DNA of 64,000 nucleotides. It comes from Bacteroidales bacterium (GTDB taxonomy: Bacteria; Bacteroidota; Bacteroidia; Bacteroidales; Muribaculaceae). The stretch covers positions 83,536 to 147,535 of the forward strand of contig SUXH01000005.1 in the NCBI GenBank assembly GCA_015061055.1. The letters run 5' to 3'. This document shows positions 63,669 through 64,000 of this stretch, piece by piece; the stretch's first letter is position 1; the number at the start of each line of letters is the position of its first letter. The position numbers and the translations under genes were made by a program. A model generated the notes under the pieces. It made no database searches. It was given only the letters and a program-made list of their open reading frames with translations, and was not told the origin of the DNA.

Positions 63669-64000
63669 ATGAAAAAGATTCTATTAGGAGTATCATTATG
63701 TGTAGCTATGTGTGCGTGTAATGACAATGCGTTAATTAATGAACCAGTTCAAGAAAGTGAAGCGGTGTTGTCTCGCTCAGGAGAAACAACATCAGCAGAA
63801 AACTATACAGTAACACCTGAGATGGTGTGTAAATACCTTAATATTGCACGAAAGGGAAAAACTATCAACAGCCTTACTCCTGTGATTGAAAACGGAGATA
63901 CCCTTGCGTATGTGGCTCAGTATGCCGACACACTTGGCTGGGATTTGATTTCGGGCGACCGACGATTATATCCTGTTCTTGCTAATTCAGAAGCCGGTGT
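63669..64000 (+). CDS. C10 (streptopain-like) protease lipoprotein, N-terminal part
   Basis: About 110 codons are visible before the window ends. MKKILLGVSLCVAMCAC is a lipoprotein signal (Cys at 15 or 17). The following part matches the streptopain propeptide type: TPEMVCKYLNIARKGKTINS, LTPVIENGDTLAYVAQYADT, LGWDLISGDRRLYPVLANSE. The catalytic domain would lie beyond the edge, so the call rests on the propeptide. These are secreted cysteine proteases, made as zymogens in Bacteroidetes. It is in the same run as the DUF3244-like gene and follows the second TPR/HTH regulator. Confidence 0.65.
   Translation, partial: MKKILLGVSLCVAMCACNDNALINEPVQESEAVLSRSGETTSAENYTVTPEMVCKYLNIARKGKTINSLTPVIENGDTLAYVAQYADTLGWDLISGDRRLYPVLANSEAG

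Noticed and set aside
1..64000. tRNA, rRNA genes, CRISPR arrays, complete insertion sequences, prophage
   Set aside because: None seen by eye on either strand: no tRNA-like cloverleaf with conserved TTCGA arm, no regular spaced repeats, no transposase, integrase or phage structural gene.

Overview
The window looks like a chromosomal segment of a gut-type Bacteroidales bacterium, possibly Muribaculaceae-like (inferred from gene content; not proven). Reasons: Bacteroidetes gene order in the division/cell-wall cluster, promoters of the TTTG-N19-22-TAnnTTTG type with no Shine-Dalgarno pattern, a TPP-riboswitch operon of TonB-dependent receptor + PnuT + thiamine pyrophosphokinase, lipid-anchored TPR/HTH regulators, and a 2-oxoacid:ferredoxin oxidoreductase pair.

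1-17.5 kb (minus strand): a compact dcw cluster, read rsmH, ftsL, ftsI (PASTA), murE, mraY, murD, ftsW, murG, murC, ftsQ, ftsA, ftsZ, then a YqeY-like gene and the start of serS. Genes abut or overlap. mraZ is absent at the head; a cysteine-free sirtuin gene with its own terminator lies upstream instead.

17.6-31.8 kb (plus strand): two FKBP isomerases, an Lrp/AsnC regulator with an acetyl-xylan-esterase-like enzyme, the TPP-riboswitch thiamine uptake operon, mfd, a helical lipoprotein, an SLC13-type carrier and an outer-membrane porin.

31.8-34.6 kb: an AT-rich accessory island. It holds a 223-bp foldback element made of nested perfect inverted repeats, a (TA)10 tract sitting exactly in the spacer of a Bacteroidetes-type promoter, two adjacent genes I cannot assign, a strong terminator, and a higBA-type toxin-antitoxin locus in which the toxin has lost its middle while the antitoxin is intact. 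This is the best candidate for something undescribed.

34.7-39.3 kb (minus): korB, korA and an esterase-propeller fusion. 39.7-51.6 kb (plus): acpP-fabF, a WD40-like protein with a very large amidase carrying a dockerin-like tail, a (p)ppGpp synthetase/hydrolase, a 7TM-HD phosphohydrolase and a DUF4919-like protein.

51.6-64 kb (plus): two paralogous membrane-spanning TPR/HTH regulators flank a housekeeping block (aspC, phoH, purC, menG, pfkA, TIGR02757-like, pncA-like). Each regulator is followed by secreted proteins: a lipoprotein after the first, and after the second a DUF3244-like small protein and the start of a C10 (streptopain-like) protease lipoprotein. A DUF3990-like pseudogene with an in-frame stop lies between menG and pfkA.
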